Assembly (NCBI GenBank): GCA_022564295.1
Contig: JADFLR010000011.1
Span: 62,001-126,000 of the forward strand
DNA: 64,000 nucleotides
From: Bacteroidota bacterium
GTDB taxonomy: Bacteria; Bacteroidota; Ignavibacteria; Ignavibacteriales; Ignavibacteriaceae
Reading direction: 5' to 3'
The position numbers and the translations under genes are program-made. The notes under the pieces were generated by a model. It made no database searches. It was not told the origin of the DNA and worked only from the letters and a program-made list of their open reading frames with translations. Below are positions 60,121 through 64,000 of the stretch, in pieces. Numbering within the stretch: the stretch's first letter is position 1; each line of letters begins with the position of its first letter.

Positions 60121-60792
60121 ATGAAGAAATATCCTTCAATTCTTTTACTGCCGATTTTACTCACAATTATTTCTTGTGATATTGAAAACATAATAAACGA
60201 TCTGCAGGATGGAAAGATCACAGCAAAAGAAAAGCTGGAAGAAGTAATGAACAAAGCAAAAAGTGATTTTGCACAAGACGCAGTGGTTGCATCTATTTAC
60301 GGCAGAGAAGTAAGCACATCCGGCGAAATAGATTTGCTGAACACCGATTCTTTTAATGCATTTGTTTACGTTGTGCAATCTAATTCTCTGCAAGCGAATG
60401 AATTTTACATTCCCGTCTTTGGATCAGAACCTATCAAATCACCGGTGAATTTTGAAACAATGCTTTCCTTTATAAAAGATTCATCTGCAAAGGATATAAT
60501 GGGAACCGTGCTTGGCACACTTGCCGTAGTTGCTATCGATCCTTCGGCAAATTACATCGACAGCCCGGAAGTACTAAATTTATTATTGCCGAGAAATGAT
60601 GTGAAAACTTTCAGAACAGCAAATCAAAATTCAAAAATTGATATGTTTCTTTTTCCGGGAAAATCTATAGACAGTACAAGCATAATTAACTCGGCAGATT
60701 GGATAATTAATTTTTATGGTGATACTTCTTCGTTAGTATTATGGCTGCACCCCGGCAACAGTTCCGGTACGATTGATCTCCTATCTGATTAA
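60121..60792 (+). CDS. Predicted lipoprotein, unknown function
   Basis: Signal plus lipobox LLTIISCDIE; 223 aa. Confidence 0.75.
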   Translation: MKKYPSILLLPILLTIISCDIENIINDLQDGKITAKEKLEEVMNKAKSDFAQDAVVASIYGREVSTSGEIDLLNTDSFNAFVYVVQSNSLQANEFYIPVFGSEPIKSPVNFETMLSFIKDSSAKDIMGTVLGTLAVVAIDPSANYIDSPEVLNLLLPRNDVKTFRTANQNSKIDMFLFPGKSIDSTSIINSADWIINFYGDTSSLVLWLHPGNSSGTIDLLSD

Positions 60793-60903
60793 TAAGGCTA
60801 ATTATAAACTGGGAGAATAGCTTCATTTATAGATTACAATGGCGATAGAATTAGCAGAAAGAATAATTTCAAAATCTACTGGCTCCTGAGCTCTTAATTC
60901 TGA

Positions 60904-61878
60904 CTACTCCCTAATTATTTTAATACTTCCTTTTTCAGGGATTTTTATTTTATAAACTTTTCGGTTTCGATTGCTGAGGTAATTATCTCTTAACCAGGGA
61001 TTGTAAAGTTTCAATGTTTTGTAGTTTAATCCTAATGCAATTGAATAATCTGCAAAATCATTTACCGAAGAGTCCAAAGTTATTTCAAAATATTTTAGTG
61101 GTTTATAAAGCTCATCATCTTTTATATCAAAACCATAAGCTTTGCTGTTTTGCATTATATATTTAAAGGCAATACTGCGTGCAATGTATCTGCTTGTTTC
61201 GGGATTAAGCACAAGGTTGTAATAGTTTTCGGTCTTCTGTCGCTCTATTTGCTTATCTGTTCCGTTAGTTCCCATATTGTAAGAAGCCGCTGCCATGGTC
61301 CACGATTCATACTTTTCATAAGCATCTTTTAAATACTCACAAGCCGCCTGTGTTGATTTTTCAACATGGTATCTTTCATCAATCTGGCTGTTTATTTCGA
61401 GACCATATTTTTTCCCGGCAGCTTTCATAAACTGCCAAAAGCCCGTAGCCCCGGCAGGTGATACGACGTTTTCAAGTGTGCTTTCGCTAACGCAAAGATA
61501 TTTGAAATCATCCGGCACATTGTTCTTTTTTAAAATCGGTTCGATTACCGGGAACCACCTGTTCGCTCTTTTTATTGCAAGTATTGTTAATGAGTGAAAG
61601 TACGTGTTTACAATAAACTCTCTTTCAATACGTTCAAGCACTTCAAAATTTTCAACCGGAACTCTCTCTCCGGCAAACTCGATTTGACCGGGTATAGTAG
61701 GTGTTACTATTTTGTAACCTTGCGGAAATTGTTCGTCCGGGTTTAACTTAGTTTCGGTCAAATTATCATTAGCTAAAAAAACACTTGCAGATAAAATTAC
61801 AGCCGCAACTGCTATGGTAACACCAAGTATAAAATAAAACGCTTTTGATTTTGCAGCCCTCACTTTTATGTACCTCAT
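60904..61878 (-). CDS. Lytic transglycosylase (SLT domain)
   Basis: CVSESTLENVVSPAGATGFWQFMKAAGKKYGLEI, AAASYNMG. Confidence 0.9.
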   Translation of the reverse strand: MRYIKVRAAKSKAFYFILGVTIAVAAVILSASVFLANDNLTETKLNPDEQFPQGYKIVTPTIPGQIEFAGERVPVENFEVLERIEREFIVNTYFHSLTILAIKRANRWFPVIEPILKKNNVPDDFKYLCVSESTLENVVSPAGATGFWQFMKAAGKKYGLEINSQIDERYHVEKSTQAACEYLKDAYEKYESWTMAAASYNMGTNGTDKQIERQKTENYYNLVLNPETSRYIARSIAFKYIMQNSKAYGFDIKDDELYKPLKYFEITLDSSVNDFADYSIALGLNYKTLKLYNPWLRDNYLSNRNRKVYKIKIPEKGSIKIIRE

Positions 61879-62015
61879 TTAAATTGTTAAGAATGCTTTT
61901 ATAAAGAGCAAGTATATAAGAAAATATATTTAAAAGTGAAAGCCATTTTGCTTATTATGAAGAAAAAACTATTTGCTCTTATTATATTTAACTAATTAAA
62001 AATAAAAGTGTAAAA

Positions 62016-62486
62016 ATGAACGAAGTAAAATCGAACAAGCAATATCATCCGCAGATGCATTCTGCAGAACATATTTTAAACCAAACAATGATAAGAATGT
62101 TTAACTGCGGCAGGTCATTCAGCAATCACATAGAAAAGAAAAAATCAAAATGCGATTACCACTTTGAAAGAGACTTAACCGGCGCAGAACTTGAAGAAAT
62201 TGAAAGAAGAGTAAACGAAGTTATTCAAAACGATTTGAAAGTTGTTGAAGAATTTATTTCAAAAGATGATGCAGGGAAAGAATATAACTTAGCCAAATTG
62301 CCGGATGAAGCTGGCGATACAATTAGAATAATAAAAATTGGTGATTACGACGCCTGCCCGTGCAGCGGTCTGCACGTTTCGCACACAAATGAAATTGGTA
62401 GGTTTAAAATAATCTCAACCAGTTTTAATGATGGTAAGTTGAGAGTAAGATTCAAGTTATTTGATGGGTTAAGTGAAAAACTTTAA
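62016..62486 (+). CDS. AlaX-like alanyl-tRNA editing domain protein
   Basis: HPQMHSAEHILNQTMIRMF, CDYHFE, DACPCSGLHVSHTNEIGRFKI. Confidence 0.85.
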   Translation: MNEVKSNKQYHPQMHSAEHILNQTMIRMFNCGRSFSNHIEKKKSKCDYHFERDLTGAELEEIERRVNEVIQNDLKVVEEFISKDDAGKEYNLAKLPDEAGDTIRIIKIGDYDACPCSGLHVSHTNEIGRFKIISTSFNDGKLRVRFKLFDGLSEKL

Positions 62487-63042
62487 TATTTTAAAACATC
62501 GTCAATCCAACCGCTTGAATGAGTATGATTACGCAAACCCAAATTGGTACTATGTTACAATCTGCACAAAGGATAAAAACTGTGTCTTTGGCAAAGTGAG
62601 AAATGGCAAGTTAGTTTTAAATAAATTTGGGATACTTGCAAAGGATGAGTGGATCAGAACCAAGGAGATTCGACCAAACATAGATTTAGATTATTATATC
62701 ATCATGCCAAACCATATCCATGGCATAATAATAATTGAAAGTAGGGGCGTAATGCATTTCGCCCCTACAAATGAGTTTAAATCACCGTCACAAACATTGG
62801 GCTCAATTATTCGTGGGTTTAAATCTATAGTAACGAAAAGAATAAACCGGATGAAAAGCACACATGGCAATCCAATCTGGCAAAGAAACTATTACGACCA
62901 CATAATCCGAAATGAACGAGATTTGTACAGAATTAGAAAGTACATTCAGTTAAATCCATTAAAGTGGGAAATTGATGAACACTTTAGTAAGATATTGTTT
63001 TTCATTTGTTTCAAACAAAAGAAATTGGGAAGTTTAAAATAA
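62473..63042 (+). mobile_element. REP-associated tyrosine transposase (RAYT/TnpA_REP, Y1 family)
   Basis: NPNWYYVTICTKDKNCVFG, DYYIIMPNHIHGIIII (HxH), GNPIWQRNYYDHIIRNERDLYRIRKYIQLNPLKW. Confidence 0.93.
62741..62768. repeat. REP-like palindrome inside the RAYT ORF
   Basis: GTAGGGGCGTAATGCATTTCGCCCCTAC, palindromic except one base pair. Confidence 0.8.
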
Positions 63043-63101
63043 TCTCAACAGGTTATAATGACAGTATATTAAGAATTAGATTTAATCTGTTTGATGATTA
63101 A
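63021..63101 (+). pseudogene. Second copy of the alaX 3' end
   Basis: EIGKFKIISTGYNDSILRIRFNLFDD* versus EIGRFKIISTSFNDGKLRVRFKLFDG in 62016..62486. Confidence 0.85.
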
Positions 63102-63158
63102 AACGAAGATGAAGCTATCTCTAAAGTAACGTATTAGATGTATAAGTGGTTTCCTAAC

Positions 63159-63301
63159 GAGTAACTTTGTTTCGCTTCTCTGAAGCTTTGTTTTTTTGAT
63201 AGGATTATTTACTGATTTGCCGCTGCTCTGCAGCTAATAAAGTAACTACAATAATTTGTTGGTAAGGTGTTTTTCATTATTCATTAAAGCCGCAGAGCGG
63301 C
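63159..63301. repeat. Left flanking direct repeat of IS200-type element
   Basis: gagtaa..ttgtttcgcttctctgaagct...gctgctctgcagctaa...cattaaagccgcagagcggc; matches 63864..64000. Confidence 0.8.
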
Positions 63302-63407
63302 AGTATATTAGTAATTTTTGCACAACAGATACTAAGCTCCGAAAGAACGGCACAATTTTAAATATTATAGATAAAAGATTAATTATAATTTTATTTGGAT
63401 AATAAAA

Positions 63408-63869
63408 ATGGCAAACACTTATACTCAATTATACGTTCAAATTATATTTTCTCCTCGTGGCAGACAAAACCTCATTCACAACAGAATTAAAAATGATATT
63501 TACAAATACATAGTCGGAATTATTAAAAAGAAAAATCAAAAACCAATGATCATCAACGGTATGCCAGACCATGTGCACATCTTCCTCGGCTTTTCACCAG
63601 ACATTGCAATTTCAGATCTTGTGAGAGATATTAAATCGAATTCGACTAACTTCATTAACGACAACAAATTAATTCAAGGTAAATTTTCGTGGCAGAAAGG
63701 TTTTGGTGCATTTACATACAGCAAATCTCAAGTTCCTATGGTTGTGAGGTATATAAAAAATCAAGAGGAACATCATCGCAGAAAAACTTTTAAAGAAGAA
63801 TATCTTGAATTATTAGAAAAATTCGGTGTCGATTATAAAAAACAATATTTGTTCGAATGGTATGAGTAA
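63408..63869 (+). mobile_element. IS200/IS605-type Y1 transposase TnpA
   Basis: TQLYVQIIFSPRGRQNLI, INGMPDHVHIFLGFSPDIAISDLVRDIKSNSTNFIN, FSWQKGFGAFTYSKSQ, YIKNQEEHHRRKTF. Confidence 0.95.
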
Positions 63870-64000
63870 TATTGTTTCGCTTCTCTGAAGCTCTGTAGTT
63901 TTTGGTAAGATTCTTTTACTAAAATGTCGCTGCTCTGCAGCTAAAAAGATGTCCGCAAAATTCTATTAGTAGAGGAGATTTCCTTTTCCATTAAAGCCGC
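63864..64000. repeat. Right flanking direct repeat of IS200-type element (runs off window)
   Basis: gagtaatattgtttcgcttctctgaagctctg...gtcgctgctctgcagcta...cattaaagccgc. Confidence 0.8.

Overview
AT-rich 64 kb bacterial chromosomal window. Gene content and style suggest the Ignavibacteria/Bacteroidota-Chlorobiota group (inference only). Main blocks: (1) three short RRM RNA-binding protein genes, each with its own terminator; (2) a MOSC-domain gene split by a 2,061-bp insert carrying a DUF488 gene plus two overlapping unknown ORFs; (3) a tetrapyrrole block (hemB, hemY-type, hemN, hemE, a TetR::HemD fusion, hemC, hemA, hemX/ccsA-like); (4) a type IV pilus/type II secretion-like locus with two pilin-like proteins that have a two-residue 'MG' leader and no Glu5, plus PilC/GspF, PilB, PilT, PilM-like, PilO-like and a secretin, followed by a dense set of two-component regulators; (5) a tRNA-Lys; (6) a signalling module with a ten-PAS histidine kinase, a NarL-type regulator and two stand-alone receivers, one with the phospho-acceptor Asp apparently replaced by Glu; (7) a right-end zone with a RAYT-type (REP-associated) transposase carrying a REP-like palindrome inside its ORF, wedged against a duplicated alaX 3' end, and an IS200-type transposase flanked by long hairpin-rich direct repeats. 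Strongest leads are the split MOSC gene and its cargo, the non-canonical pilin locus, the TetR-HemD fusion, the RAYT/REP/alaX arrangement and the Asp-to-Glu receiver next to the ten-PAS kinase. All product names come from reading the translations by eye; no database search was run.
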